From contig OX235271.1 in NCBI GenBank assembly GCA_944472155.2, positions 43,636,633-43,700,632 of the forward strand: 64,000 bases of DNA, in the 5' to 3' direction. A program made the position numbers and the translations under genes. Every line of letters starts with the position of its first letter. Positions within the stretch are counted from its first letter, which is position 1. This document shows positions 32,236-44,398 of this stretch, piece by piece. The DNA is from Trichobilharzia szidati. Lineage: Eukaryota > Platyhelminthes > Trematoda > Strigeidida > Schistosomatidae. Below the pieces are notes generated by a model that did no database searches, was not told where the DNA came from, and saw nothing but the letters and a program-made list of their open reading frames with translations.

Positions 32236-33106
32236 TTATCAAGTACTAGAAGTCTTGAACAGCGCCCATCCAAATATCAAGTTTACAATGGAGCATGAAA
32301 AAGAGGAGAAGTTCCATTTTCTTGACCTAGGTATCCAACGAGATATAGACGGCAAAATCATAAGATGTATACACAGAAAAGAGACCTGGAGGGCGGTTTA
32401 TCTTAACTTCAAAAGTTTCTGCCCTATAAGTTACAAAAAAGGATTGGTGAGAACATTATTTGATCGTGTAAGGAAGCTGTGTTCAGAAGAAAAGATTGAG
32501 GAAGAGCTATACATTGTGGAGAAATGCCTACGCGACAACGGTTACCCACAAAAGTTCACTGACAAGTATGGGAGACGTCATGTTGAAAAAGTGAAAATCA
32601 GCACAGAAGAGAAAAAGCCTATCTTTCTGCAGCTTTCATTCAAAGGGGATGATATTGCCAGTAGAATAAGATGCAGACTGAACGCTGCCCTGAAAAGAAC
32701 ATATCCAGCCGCCAAGCTTGTATGTGTTTATCAAACAACTAGTTGTTTGAGACAATCAAAAGTGGACAAATACCCACCTCATGTTACCTCCAACTGTGTC
32801 TACCAATTTACATGTACGTGCCAAAGCACATACATCGGAAGAACAGAGAGAAGGGTTATTGTCCGCATTTCCGAACACATAGCAAAGAACCTGAGACTGA
32901 AAGGTCCACAAGTATTAAACAGTGCAATTGCGCGTCATCTATTAGACACTGGTCATAATGTAGACAACTTGAAGTCATTCAAAATAATCAACAAGCAAAA
33001 GAAACCTAACTTGCTACGCTTTGCTGAAGCAATTGCTATCAGACGACTGAAACCAAATCTATGTACGCAGAAAGAGACAGTGGTGAATCTTGCACTGCCC
33101 TGGTGA
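32236..33106 (+). pseudogene. PLE, 5'-truncated (thumb + GIY-YIG endonuclease)
   Basis: Open from about 32236 (QVLEVLNSAHPNIKFTMEHE) for 290 codons: thumb region FHFLDLGIQRDIDGKIIRC, YKKGLVRTLFDRVRKLC, then nuclease CVYQFTCTCQSTYIGRTERR with RISEHIAKN and C-terminus PNLCTQKETVVNLALPW. The RT palm is missing. The sequence is clearly different from the 15.4-kb PLE, so this is another PLE subfamily. The Met at 32189 lies in unrelated upstream sequence. No stop in the retained part. Confidence 0.88.
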
Positions 33107-33718
33107 CAACAAAAAAATATATATATACAACAGCTTGTTTTTGTTTCCAAGCCTAATTGCCTAATTATTCTATAAATATTTATAAACTGTCAAATATTGA
33201 TCACAGTTCATTTGAATTATTCTATAAATAGTCAGTGTTTGTAACTCTTAATTAGTTAAAACATTCCGGACTAATGCTACTTTTACTTCCTACCAATTAC
33301 TCCTTGTGATCGTGGAAAATTATGTTCAAATCTTTAATGTAATGTAATTCATATTTTTCATCGTTCAGGTTGTAACCAGTTGAGAAGAATCCTCGAAATA
33401 ATAAAAAATGAGCTCATATTATCCTGGTACAATTGTTGTTCTTGCTTTGTTCAACATTATCAATAAATAGAATTCTACATAGATTAAGGAAATCACAGTT
33501 CATTATTACAACAATACATTGGCATGTCGGTAGCAAAGGTAAAGCTGAAAGTGTTTGAAGGTGTTAGAAAAGTGGGAGCTGTCTTATTAACTGGCGTAAG
33601 CGAGAGAAACAAACAAAGCAGCACATAACGGAAAAAGAAGAGAAATAAAAAGGAAAAGAGAGAAAGAAAATGTTGTACCTATTGATGATGTGAGTTGGAA
33701 AGACGAGATCCAGTTGTA
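33107..33718 (+). other. PLE 3' tail and unassigned sequence
   Basis: After the PLE stop an AT-rich tail runs to a ribozyme-like block at 33372-33430. From about 33480 the sequence may be 3' UTR of the CR1 element on the other strand. Confidence 0.4.
33372..33430 (+). ncRNA. hammerhead-like motif of PLE end (type A), strong stems I and III
   Basis: Stem I GTAACCAG/CTGGTAC pairs with one bulged A. The first box is TTGAGA (two bases short of TTGATGA), then AGAATCCTC, GAAA, then ATAATA...ATGAGCTCAT...TATTAT as stem III and C directly before the stem I return. Layout is that of a hammerhead; the shortened box should block activity. Confidence 0.45.
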
Positions 33719-35812
33719 CTACTGACTATTTAATGAATTATAGGTGTCACGCCTAATGCTTTCTTTATCACACAGAACACGAGCTAAGTAGGGTATGGTT
33801 GAGGTTTTGTACTTGCTGGTGCGAGCATATAGTTTTCTATATTGGCTTCTGGTTTTACCTGATGAGATACAAGAGGAGAGTTGTGAGTGAAGAGGGTGGT
33901 GTGAGTTAGATAAAATGGACTTAGCCCATTTTTCACATGAGTCCATATGCCTGTCAACCAGAATATTAACAAGCTGGTTAAGTGACACGTTGCTTACTCT
34001 GCTGACAACCTTTAACATCCTGCGTAATATGTTATAGTCTTTCTTCAGCAGCCCGGGAAAAACTAAGGGGGAACAATAGAGAATAATAGGCAGGACGCGA
34101 GAATTGACGAATAGTAGGAGTAGGGGTTGGGTTATACCAGAATGTTTTAACTTCTTAATGTAGAAGGTAAGACGGAATATTTTCTTAGAAATTGCTAAGA
34201 TATGAGACGACCAGGAGAGATCAGCAGATAGAATGACACCTAGGTATTTAATTTCCGATTTGGTTTCTATTTCAGTGCCATCTATGTTGCACACCTCGTA
34301 AGAGCCAACCACTTTGTTAAGGCCGGATTTATGCCTAAAGGTGAAATTGACTGTTTGGCATTTGGAGGGGTTTAAGGTAAGACCGTTTTCCTTGGACCAC
34401 TGGCTGATTTCTGACAGAAAGCCATTAAGTTTAGAGCAGTCACTTTGACTTTTGACAGGCAAAGATACTGTCAGATCGTCAGCATATTTGACAAAATTAA
34501 TGTCATTTGAAGATGGTAAGTCATGTAGAAAGAAAGAAAAGTGGGGAGAGTACAGCACCTTTGGAGACTTCGGCTTCAGTGAGTACAGCAGAGGAGGATT
34601 TACCTTTGTATACGGTGTACTGCATTCTGTTAGAGAAGTAGGAATGCAGCCAGTTAGTGACCCAGGACTCGGTTTTTGTAAAAGAGAGCTTATTTAGCAG
34701 GAGACATCTAGGTACAGAGTCGGAAGTAGAAGTGAAGTTAAGAAACGTGTAGCGGACGTATTTGGCACCTTTATCTAATGATGAGACGATGTTGTTGTGT
34801 AATGTACTCCTACCCTGTCTATAGGCAAATTGTTTGGGGTCTTCGAAGTTTTTAAGGGAGAGTTCAAGTTTGAGAAGTATTAGTTTTTCCATAAGCTTTA
34901 GAAACGGGGAAGTGATGGCAATGGGTCTGAACTTTACGTTCTTGCCGTTTCCAGGTTTAGGGACAGGGACAATTTTGATGTCTTTCCATGCATCAGGTAA
35001 GATATTTTTGGAGAAAGAAGCATTTAGGATGTTGGTTAGTGGAGAACACAACGCATCTGCACATCGTTTTAGAACATATGCAGGTATACCATCAGGGCCA
35101 AGGCTACGTGAGGGCTTGAGCATTTTGAGACATTCTAGAACATCGAGAGTATTAAAGTCATGAAAGTTATCAGCTACATGATAGGTAACATTAGAAGTAG
35201 TTAAAGTAGAAGGACAGCGTATAAAAGACTGATTAAGAGCATTAACATCATAAGAGGGAAAAGCATTACAACGCTTACTATTGCCAGTAATTTCATTAAA
35301 AAGTTTCCACATGCTGATTGGAGATTTACATGATAAAAGTGTATCATTATAGATAGTATTAGGAGTTTTGATTTCAGATTTGATCTGAGCATTAATCTTT
35401 TTGAGTCCCAACTTGTTTTTGGATTTGTATAATGTTTCTTTTTTCCTGCGAAGTTGTTTGAGATAAGGAGATGAGAAGCGGTCGAGGCGTTTGAATAGTG
35501 TTTGTTTGGGGCAGCATATATCAAGGCAGAACTTAAGATAATCCGTTATATTGACAATTGTGTCATCTAATGAACTTTCATGGAATAAATCTCAATTAGT
35601 ATTTTGTAACATGCACCTTAGATTGAGTAAGTTGTCGGATGAGTAGCATCTTTGTTGTGCTTTCATAGACAGATGAGAGAAGAATTTAATATGTGTTTTG
35701 CTGTATATTTTTGGTAGAACACGAAAAATAGAGTGATCCGAGTTGAGGATCGGTGCACGTTTACATGCTTCATATATTCCTTCGTCATTTGTAAAAACTA
35801 AATCAGGTGTTT
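33719..35812 (-). pseudogene. CR1/Jockey-type retrotransposon, 3' part (EN end + RT)
   Basis: Downstream part of a minus-strand element whose endonuclease start is at 42648-43339. From 35812: PDLVFTNDEGIYEACKRAP, then NSDHSIFRV (SDH endonuclease box), a TGA stop at 35592-35594, then open frame through KTPNTIYNDTLLS, SLGPDGIPAYVLKRCAD, VKFRPIAITSPFLKLMEK, KQFAYRQGRSTL. A frameshift near 34540 moves the rest into another frame: SPHFSFFLHDLPSSNDINFV, KYADDLTVSLPV (catalytic box), and the C-terminus STIPYLARVLCDKESIRRD. One nonsense and one frameshift make it dead; otherwise it is well preserved. Confidence 0.88.
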
Positions 35813-36241
35813 TGTGGTGGACCTTTTGCTCTGTTAGCTTATTTACCCGAAATTCAAATAGAAAACAAAATACCAAATCAATTGAGTTTACAAAGATCCA
35901 AATTCCACAATAAACGTACGGGATTCCAGAAGTGCTGTGGGAAGACTGCTCCAGTTCTAATTCTCCAGTGTTGACGTTGCCGGAGGTCGACCAAAGTGCG
36001 TAGGAAGAGGCTACGGTGCTCCTGCAAAAATTCGAGATAGAAAGCAGGTTGTTATAATTGATCGACGGCAGTTGAGATGGTGGAGAAGACGGAGAGTCGA
36101 AGGCAGAATTATATATTTTTTTTAAAACTCGAGGGAAGTTCAAAGTACAGAGAGTTTTTGGTTAAAACAAAGTAGTGTACAATATGTTCATTTTCTACAT
36201 GATAGTAAAATTTGGATAAGTTTATTTTTGAGGACTCCACA
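35813..36241 (-). repeat. 3' LTR of the Gypsy element
   Basis: Appears identical to 42219-42647. Holds no meaningful ORF, although a chance frame runs through it. Confidence 0.92.
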
Positions 36242-36655
36242 GGGCTACCCCTCTTAGAGGTCCGGAGGACCATCAGTACTGTCCTCGTGGACGATTACAT
36301 GAATATAAGCAATATAAATAACGAGTTTTGTCAACAATAAGGGTAACAAAAAAAAAAAAATAACATCAACAACAATAAGGATACAAAATTAGATCAGGGT
36401 GTACGGAATGCATCCGTGTTGTATAAAGTTTAGCACATGCAAGCAGGAATTTAGAAGAAAAAAAACATCAAAACTTGCTATAATTTTAAAGAAAAAATTT
36501 ATGTACATAATAAACCATGAAATGTTCGTTAGCATTTGCAAAATTCATATATAAATAGATATATACAAATACTTGGTGAATGCGTGTGCTTGCAGCACAG
36601 TTAACGAACAGTAAACAATAATACTAGTAAATATTTATGGTTATAATGAAATGAA
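36242..36655 (-). other. 3' untranslated part of the Gypsy element
   Basis: Non-coding A-rich sequence between the 3' LTR and the nested RTE copy. Contains an A13 run near 36350 and CAACAATAA units. Confidence 0.5.
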
Positions 36656-36659
36656 TGTC

Positions 36660-38040
36660 GACAACAATAATAATAAGTATGTCTAAATGAGGTTACGTAC
36701 TTTTTTTAATGTCTCTGTCTGTCTGGATTCAACATAGAACTTGGCACCGAAGTGCAGCAGTTCGAGTTGCCACGTTCCAAATAGCACACAAAGGTAGACA
36801 GGAAAAGGAGAGAAGAGAATCAATAGAATTTAGATAAGTATAAGATTGAAACAGAATGAGTAATGGTAGAAAGGAATATGAAAGATTACAGAGACTGAAT
36901 ACATCTGCGTAAGCCATTGACAACGATTTTGAGCCATGTCACCTATTGTCTCCAGCCATTGATTCTTAGAGTCCCGAGGGCCCCAACCCGGAAGTCTGCA
37001 TCTCCCTACCTGACCCAGTTTAACTGTCAGGGATTTCATGGATTGATGCCATGTTTTTGTTTGGCCACCGCTTACTCTTTTCCAGCCTGCACCTATATCA
37101 GCTAGTAATGCCCGTCGGGGGAGACGATGGTCAGGCATGCGCAGCACGTGGCCTAACCATCTCAATCTATGTAACTTCATAGCCTCTTCGAGTGATTTTC
37201 CCTCTTTGCCCAACACTCTACGCCTAACGTCAACATTACTTACCTTATTATACCACCTAACCTGAGAAAGGGATCGTAAACATCTGTGGTCAAAAACAGA
37301 CAATCTCTTCATGTCTTCCGCTCTCAATGGCCACGTCTCACCGCCATAGAGAAGGACGTAGCGAACTGATGAGCAGTATACACGTCCCTTGGTTGACAGC
37401 CGGATGTCACGCCTACGCCAGAGATGGTGTAAGTTAGCGAAAGCAGCCCGAGCTTTCTGGATCCGTGCTGTGATTTCGTCACCAATCAATCCGTTGGTGC
37501 TGATACAACTTCCCAAATAGGTGAAGTGGTCAACATGTTTTATCACTTCACTCCCTATCACTAAGCTAGGAGTTGACGTAGTCCAGTCCTGTAGCAGCAT
37601 CTTACAATTCACAGGGGCGAATCGCATGCCAAACATACGAAGATTGCTGCTCAAGGTGTTCAGAAGACTCTGCATTCTGTCAGCGTCCTCCCCTAGCAGG
37701 ACTATGTCGTCTGCGTATTCTAAGTCTATAAGACTATTCCCTGGTAACAAGTCGATTCCTAGGTCATTAAGTCCAGTTAAGGATACTTCCATTAGCATAT
37801 CTATGATGAAGTTAAACAGAAAAGGGGAAAGTGGACATCCTTGACGGACACCACTAGTTGTTATCAATTCAGATGACAATTCCCCATAAGCCCTTACACA
37901 GCTACGTGAGATTGAGTAGAGTGCCTTGATTAGTGCAATGTACTTTCTTGGCACTCCCTTCATAGTCAAACATTGCCATAGAACCTCTCGATCCATGGAG
38001 TCGAAGGCCGCATCAAGTCAAGAAATATGGCATTTTTTTT
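36660..38040 (-). pseudogene. RTE-clade retrotransposon, 5'-truncated, nested in Gypsy
   Basis: The RT C-terminal half is open from 37996: [57 protein letters not shown] (catalytic YADD), then YLGSCISTNGLIGDEITARI, LHHLWRRRDIRLSTKGRVYC and the RTE C-terminal block [19 protein letters not shown] and [17 protein letters not shown]. The ORF ends near 36830. A 3' UTR follows with the conserved GTGGCAACTCGAACTGCTG-type block. 5' truncation near 38030 in an A run is usual for RTE. Close relative of the copy at 60675-61900. Confidence 0.85.
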
Positions 38041-38045
38041 TAAAG

Positions 38046-41000
38046 TCAGTCAACAAAATGAACATAGCGGGCAGGTTTACAGATCTGCTGTCCACTGCGT
38101 GTCTGTACAGGGGGAAGTGTGAAGAGCGGGAGAGTTGGATTTGCATTGACTTTCTGATTGTTTACTGGTGCCGGCGTTGCTAGTGTTTCATATTCGCTGT
38201 CGGTGTACGCTGGTTTAAGACGATCGATAGAAACAGTCTCCGGTTTACCATGTTTATTCAGCGTGAAGTATTTATCTGTGCGTTTAAGTACTAGAAAAGG
38301 ACCTTCATATGGATGTTGCAAACCTTTTCTAATGGCGTCGACGCGAACAAATACAAATCTGCAAGTGAGTAGATTCTTATTAACTTGAGCTTTCTGAAGT
38401 GATTGGCGAGGGGCTACTGGTCGAAGCTGGAGCATTTGCTGGGTAAGGCGGTTGGTGAAGTCGGAGATATTTACTTCAGTTGAATCATTAGACGGAACTA
38501 AATGACCAGGCAACGTGAGGGTAGTACCATACACAAGTTGAGCTGGTGTACATCCCAAATCTTCTTTGACAGTTGATCGGATACTGAGAACTAACGGTAG
38601 GTGTTCACTCCACTTAGATGAGTCAGCTTGTGCCATTAATGAGCTTTTCAGTTGTCGATGGAAACGTTCCACCAGACCATTCGCTGCAGGATGATAAGCT
38701 GTAGTGGAGATATGGTTCACTCCAAGGAGTTTCGTAAACTCTCGAAACAGAGTTGATTGAAATTGAGCTCCTCGGTCTGTTGTAATCGTTGTTGGTACTC
38801 CGTAGTTTGACACCCAAAGATCTAAGAAAACCAAGGCGGTATTTTCTGCAGATATGTCGTTGAGTGGACAAGCAATAGCCCATCGGGTAAATCGATCAAT
38901 GGCAGTAAGTATATGAGTAAATCCTCTGGATGGCGGTAATGGTCCAATAATATCTATGTGCACGTGTTGGAATCGTCTATCCGGTAAACTGAACTGCTTT
39001 GGAGGTGTAACGGTATGATGATGTACCTTGGATCTTTGACATTGCAAGCTCTGGTGGGCCCATTTCCGAATATCGGAGTTCATCTTGGGCCAAACAAAAC
39101 GTTCGCTGATCAACTTGACCGTAGCACGTATACCAGGATGAGACAAGGAATGCAGATGTTCAAACAAAGGTTTTCGACAACCTAGTGGGACAAAAGGTCT
39201 ATGAACGCCAGTTGAAACATCGTAGACGATGGTTGTATCAGACAGGGGAATAGGTACGTCCTGCAACTGTAGAGAGGACTTTCGTCTGCAAGAATGAAGT
39301 TCGGCGTCATTTTTCTGCAGCTTGGCTATATTGTCTAAGCTAATATCTATCGAAGATAGGTGATTAACGTCACATCGAGATAAAGAATCAGCTACGATAT
39401 TGGAATCTCCTTTGATGAACTGGATGTCTGTTGAGAATTGTGAGATGTAATCCAGTTGTCTGGCTTCTCTCGGAGAGTGTCTATCCAACGAAGTGGTGAA
39501 AGCGTAGCAGAGAGGCTTATGGTCCGTTAAGATAGTAAAATGTCTACCTTGTAGTAGGAAGCTGAAATGTTTTACTGCTAGGTAGATGGCTAACAGTTCT
39601 CTGCTAAATGTGCTGTAACGAGTTTGCGCAGGTTCTAACTTCTTGGAGAAGAAAGCAAGTGAAGTGATGCCATTACTAAACTTTTGTTGTAAAACTGCTC
39701 AAACTGCTGCCTGCGATGCATCTGTACATAGAGTGAGTGAGGCTTCTGGATTGATGTGAGACAACATTACGACGTTGGATAAAGCATCTTTTGCATTACT
39801 AAATGCTGCTTTTGCTTCTTCAGATCACTGAAATTTCTTCGGGTTGCGTCTAAGTAGGTCGCTCAGTGGCTGAACTATGGAGGCACGTCGATAGAAATTG
39901 AACATCCCGAGAAAACGTCTAGGTTTCTTTAAGGAATCTGGTTCGGGAAAGTTCTTGATAGTTTCTATCTTACCTTCGGTAGGCCTAATGCCTTCAGCCG
40001 TTATTCGATGTCCTAAAAATTCAGTGGGAGAGGAACCAAAAATACATTTCTTGGGATTGATAACTACTCCGAATTGTTCAAACCTTTGAAATAACACGCT
40101 TAAGTGTTCTATATGTTCTTCCATCGATGAGCTGGCTATTAAGACATCGTCGATGTATACAGAGACAAAATCAAGACCTTGGGTAACTTGGTCCATAAAC
40201 CTCTGAAATGTTTGAGTAGCATTCTTTAGTGCAAAAGGCATCCTCAAAAATTCGAATAACCCAAAAGGCGTGATGATTACTGTTTTTGCAATGTCTTCCG
40301 GAGCGACTGGTATTTGATGATATGCCCTGACCAAGTCAACTTTAGTGAAAATGGTCTTTCCATGTAAGGTCAAGGAGAAGTCTTGGAGATGGGGTATAGG
40401 ATAACGTTCTGGGACCGTAGCATTATTCAAAGCGCGATAATCTCCACATGGTCGCCAGTCGTGATTAGTTTTGGGAACCATATGCAAAGGTGAAGACCAT
40501 GGACTGTTGGGTGGTCGTATGATGCCCAGCTGCATCATATGTTCGAATTCCGACTTAGCTGCTGCTAGTTTATCTGGTGGTAACCGTCGTGGACGTGCCT
40601 TCACAGGTTGTCCTGTTGTGATGATTTTATGCGTAACTGTATGAGATATATCTTCGACGTTGTATGACGGTTTAAGGATTTTCGGAAATCGTTGCAATAA
40701 GGTAGAGAACATTTCACTCTCCGGCTTTTCTATACAGATGCTATGAACAGAGTAGTCACCTGTAATACCGTGGATCTTGAGTTGGGTGCAATTGTCAATC
40801 AGTTTTTTCTTGCTGATGTCAACTAACAGATTGAAGTGACTTAGGAAGTCTGCACCAAGTATAGCGTGACGTACGTCAGCTACTATGAAGATCCATGTGA
40901 AACGTCGGCGTAATCCTAGGTTTAGAATCATTGACTGTTCACCATACGTCTGTATGTTGGTTTGATTGGCAGCGCGGAGTGAAAGTTTACCAGGTATTTT

Positions 41001-41135
41001 GGCTGATCGCCTGGATAGTGAGGGGGGAATAACACTGACCTCGGCGCCTGTATCTACCAGGAATAATGTGCCGGTAGTCAAGTCCCTCACGTAGAAAAGG
41101 CGACTGGGATGATTGCCAGTAACAGCCGTCGCCAT
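38046..41135 (-). pseudogene. Gypsy pol polyprotein with two nonsense codons
   Basis: Starts at an ATG (41135) that overlaps the gag stop. Protease [15 protein letters not shown] and [14 protein letters not shown] with [38 protein letters not shown] and [11 protein letters not shown] (catalytic box); then two in-frame TGA codons, at 39825-39827 and about 100 nt further downstream, in RNase H ([27 protein letters not shown]). The frame then stays open through integrase: HHCC ([16 protein letters not shown]2-C), catalytic residues in [24 protein letters not shown] and [10 protein letters not shown], and the end RYVHFVD. All parts are in one frame, so the two TGAs are the only breaks seen. A short deletion after FYRR in the RT connection is also likely. 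Confidence 0.88.
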
Positions 41136-42025
41136 TACTGCCTGGCTAGGGAGTTTCCCTGAGTTGCGTCACCACTACGGTACATGCACGGTCGGACACA
41201 CTTCAGGGCATTATGCCCATACCTCCTATGATACCAGCAAATGTTACGGCTTTGAGACGGTGTTCTAGAACGTCGTCTAGATCTTGGTCGCCGTTGCTTG
41301 GATGATGTCTGTGACTGGTTCCGCTGTGCTCGGAGCTCAGATACTTCCAGTCGTAAGTCTTGCATTTGAGATGTTAACTGGGAAAGTAACCAAAACATTG
41401 GTGTGTCCTTCATAGATGTGGAAGGGCTTGGTGGTACTACCTCTGTAGACACGCTATTTATGCCATTATTTGATAACACGTCCATGATATCGTCTGCCAT
41501 CTTAGCTAGTTCTTCAAGGTCTGTCGTCCTAGAAGATATTGTTAGGATTTGTTGGACGTTTTGTGGTAAACGTTGTAAGAACATCTGACGTAGAACTAAG
41601 TCATCTACTTTGTGTGATCCAATCAACTGGCGCATATGTCTAAGTAGTTGGGATGGCTTTTTTGTACCTAGATCACACGAAGTAAGTAGTTGTTGTATGC
41701 GTTTTTCATCGGAGAGGGTGGTCCGCTGGATAAGTGCAGCTTTTAGTTTGTCATATTGAGAGTCTGTATGCTTGCTGTCTATGACATCGATAACCTCTCG
41801 TAGTACTTCCGTGGGTATTGCTGCTAATACGCAACCATACATGGCAATCTGCGACGTAATACCTCGAGCTGCAAACAACTGTTCAATGATTGTGAACCAG
41901 ACACGTGGTTCAGCCAGATCAAATTGAGGTAGTCTTAAGTCCGGTAAGGCGTTATTAGAAGAGTTCTGTGTCTCTTCGCCTTTATTACCTTCTTCAGCAA
42001 CAGTGGAACGTTTAGGTGGAGCCAT
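41135..42025 (-). CDS. Gypsy gag protein
   Basis: 296 codons from ATG at 42025 ([14 protein letters not shown]) to TAA at 41135-41137. I prefer this Met to one 11 codons upstream because it begins the usual gag N-terminus. The middle part has the retrotransposon gag fold sequence ([53 protein letters not shown]). An Arg/Ser-rich segment and a zinc-knuckle variant ([18 protein letters not shown]) bind RNA. The stop and the pol start overlap as TAATG. Open throughout. Confidence 0.87.
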   Translation of the reverse strand: MAPPKRSTVAEEGNKGEETQNSSNNALPDLRLPQFDLAEPRVWFTIIEQLFAARGITSQIAMYGCVLAAIPTEVLREVIDVIDSKHTDSQYDKLKAALIQRTTLSDEKRIQQLLTSCDLGTKKPSQLLRHMRQLIGSHKVDDLVLRQMFLQRLPQNVQQILTISSRTTDLEELAKMADDIMDVLSNNGINSVSTEVVPPSPSTSMKDTPMFWLLSQLTSQMQDLRLEVSELRAQRNQSQTSSKQRRPRSRRRSRTPSQSRNICWYHRRYGHNALKCVRPCMYRSGDATQGNSLARQ

Positions 42026-42218
42026 TGTCAAAAAATATTTAAGTATAGAGATATACAAAATAGCAAAACGTATGGTAACAAAAATTAAGCAACGCGAGAT
42101 TATAAGGTCAAAATAGCAACAAAAATGTTCAAAGCGAGTTAACTATTGCAAAAATGTTCAAAAAAAAAACGTTAACCATCGAAGAAAAAAAAATGTTCGA
42201 AGCGGGCTCACCAATTTT

Positions 42219-42647
42219 TGTGGTGGACCTTTTGCTCTGTTAGCTTATTTACCCGAAATTCAAATAGAAAACAAAATACCAAATCAATTGAGTTTACAAA
42301 GATCCAAATTCCACAATAAACGTACGGGATTCCAGAAGTGCTGTGGGAAGACTGCTCCAGTTCTAATTCTCCAGTGTTGACGTTGCCGGAGGTCGACCAA
42401 AGTGCGTAGGAAGAGGCTACGGTGCTCCTGCAAAAATTCGAGATAGAAAGCAGGTTGTTATAATTGATCGACGGCAGTTGAGATGGTGGAGAAGACGGAG
42501 AGTCGAAGGCAGAATTATATATTTTTTTTAAAACTCGAGGGAAGTTCAAAGTACAGAGAGTTTTTGGTTAAAACAAAGTAGTGTACAATATGTTCATTTT
42601 CTACATGATAGTAAAATTTGGATAAGTTTATTTTTGAGGACTCCACA
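42219..42647 (-). repeat. 5' LTR of the Gypsy element
   Basis: Appears identical to 35813-36241. About 190 bp of leader separates it from the gag ATG. Confidence 0.92.
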
Positions 42648-43339
42648 GGTGTTTTGTTTAGTCGAGTGGGAAATTTGACAATGTTAGAGTGGCCAAGTGC
42701 TTCAAGGAAAGAGCAATCTGACGAGTTGAAGTCCCCAGTAATAACAGATAGAGAGTTATCGAAGTTGGCAGCAGCGAACATGGTGGATTCATCCTCAAAG
42801 TTTGAAAGATTAGATAGTGAGCAGATTAGAGAAATGTACATGTTTGTAATAAAGATGTGTCTATATTTGGGGAGATGTTTGGGATGACATTTGACGGTGA
42901 TACAGTCTAAGAAGTCATTTGAGAATGAGAAGCAAACATTATTAGAAATAGACCATTTGGAGTGAATGAAAGTTGTTACTCCGCCCCTATTTTTCTTATT
43001 ACAGCATTTTCGGTCTTGTCTAAATAGGATGAAGTCCTTTAGTGAGATGAGATTGTCATCATACAGTTCGTGTAACCATGTTTCTTGTAATGTGATTATC
43101 GCAGTATTATGATAAGTGTCAGTGGAAATCAAGGATTGTAGGTACATTATCTTGTTTGGCAGAGAGCGGCAGTTAGTGTTCATTATGACAGGGACCGTAG
43201 TTAATTGTATTGGTGTGCGTTTAAGAGCTCTCTGCCAACCACTACGATGCTTCCTCCTTGATTTCATGGGAATGTGAAAGTCATTGGGTCGTAAATGTAT
43301 AATAAAGTTACGTGAGTAAATGATCCTTTTAGAATTCAT
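42648..43339 (-). pseudogene. CR1/Jockey-type retrotransposon, endonuclease start
   Basis: APE-type endonuclease of the element continued at 33719-35812. Boxes: PVIMNTNCRSLPNKIMYLQS, AIITLQETWLHEL (catalytic Glu), GGVTTFIHSKW, SVITGDFNSSDC (catalytic Asp/Asn), FPTRLNKT, after which the Gypsy element interrupts. Open to the break. The ORF start at 43339 (MNSKRIIYSRN) is the first Met; upstream (to about 43560) is probably the 5' UTR. Confidence 0.85.
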
Positions 43340-43559
43340 ATTTGGGCGATAAATAAATGGAGTAAATGGTAGGTTGGATGCAATATGTAGATGTTATAAT
43401 AGCACTCAACTTTGGATGTTGACCTTCACTCCGTAAGTCTACTGTTAAACGTAAGACACCTGACTTAGTAAACTCACCATTTAGCAGGCTGCTATACCGC
43501 ACACAGCTGTTCTTACAAGAATCTTGTTTTGATGAAGTTAATTGTGAAATATACACTGC

Positions 43560-44270
43560 ATGGTCTATGTTGTTTACTGTCTCTGATCTGGGGTAAGTAG
43601 GCAGAATAATTAGTCACACACGCACACTATAATTATTAACAAGTTAGCAGCCTCCCTTCGTAAAGTCATCAGTAGTGTAACCAATTTGTCTAGATAAACT
43701 GGAAAAATTCCCCGACTTGGAAAGTCGTCTCTCCACTCTTACATCTCTGAGTAACACTTTTATGCAGAATATGACAACTTTTCTTAACCGAATAGTTTCA
43801 AAATGTGAAAACCTTGCTGAAAATACAACTAAATACCTCATTTATTATCCACCGACATATGAGTAAGATGATCTGTGGATTAATTTCAGCGTAAGCTCTG
43901 TCTCAAAGTCATTTCGTTTAGGGAATAATTGAAAGCCAAGCAATACTGAAAGGTTGTTTCGCTCCAGTTTCTTTTCTTCCTTGTTTCATTGACATACGTT
44001 CATTTCTGACCTTTTATGACTTCGTGACGTTTCAAATGTTTTTCTATTACCTCAAGTTTAAGTAAGAGTTTTATCATATTTACAAAATTCTGTTCATTTC
44101 ACTTTACTAAATTCATTACTACTAATATTTGACAATCTTTCACAGATAGTACTTTTCATTTTCCACCACATCAGTGTTATTATTTTAACATCATTATTAT
44201 TATCGTTATTTTCACCCTATTCTATTTTTCTGTTGTATTCATATTGTCTGTTCTCTGTAACTATTTTTTT
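43560..44270. other. unassigned AT-rich DNA
   Basis: No frame or repeat recognised. Confidence 0.35.
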
Positions 44271-44275
44271 GTTCT

Positions 44276-44398
44276 GAAACTAATCAATAGACAATTAGGG
44301 CAGATAAAACATAAGATGAATCATTTATGTCGATGAATTTATCTACAGAGGTCAAACAAAGGTCAGACGAAGTTAATAAAATAGAGTGAAACAACTAG
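44276..44398. repeat. copy 1 of an unidentified dispersed repeat
   Basis: ATAGACAATTAGGGCAGATA and GAAGTTAATAAAATAGAGTG match the direct repeat at 46336-46437 (about 80% by eye). The pair brackets the RTE fragment and two SINEs. Confidence 0.55.

Larger units (their letters stand above)
35813..42647 (-). mobile_element. Ty3/Gypsy element, full length, inserted in a CR1 element
   Basis: 429-bp LTRs at 35813-36241 and 42219-42647 appear identical, with ends TGTGG...CCACA. Target sequence GGTGTTT flanks both sides (4-7 bp real, because of T-run ambiguity). The minus strand reads 5' LTR, leader with primer site starting TTGGTGAGCCCG, gag, pol, 3' LTR. An RTE copy sits in the 3' untranslated part, and a purine-rich AAGAGGGG precedes the 3' LTR. 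The two sides of the insertion rejoin the CR1 endonuclease frame. Confidence 0.93.

Noticed and set aside
35592..36143. Minus-strand 183-codon frame with a duplicate at 42208-42549
   Set aside because: The shared part is the Gypsy LTR; only the end (after HHK) is CR1 endonuclease. Not a gene of its own.
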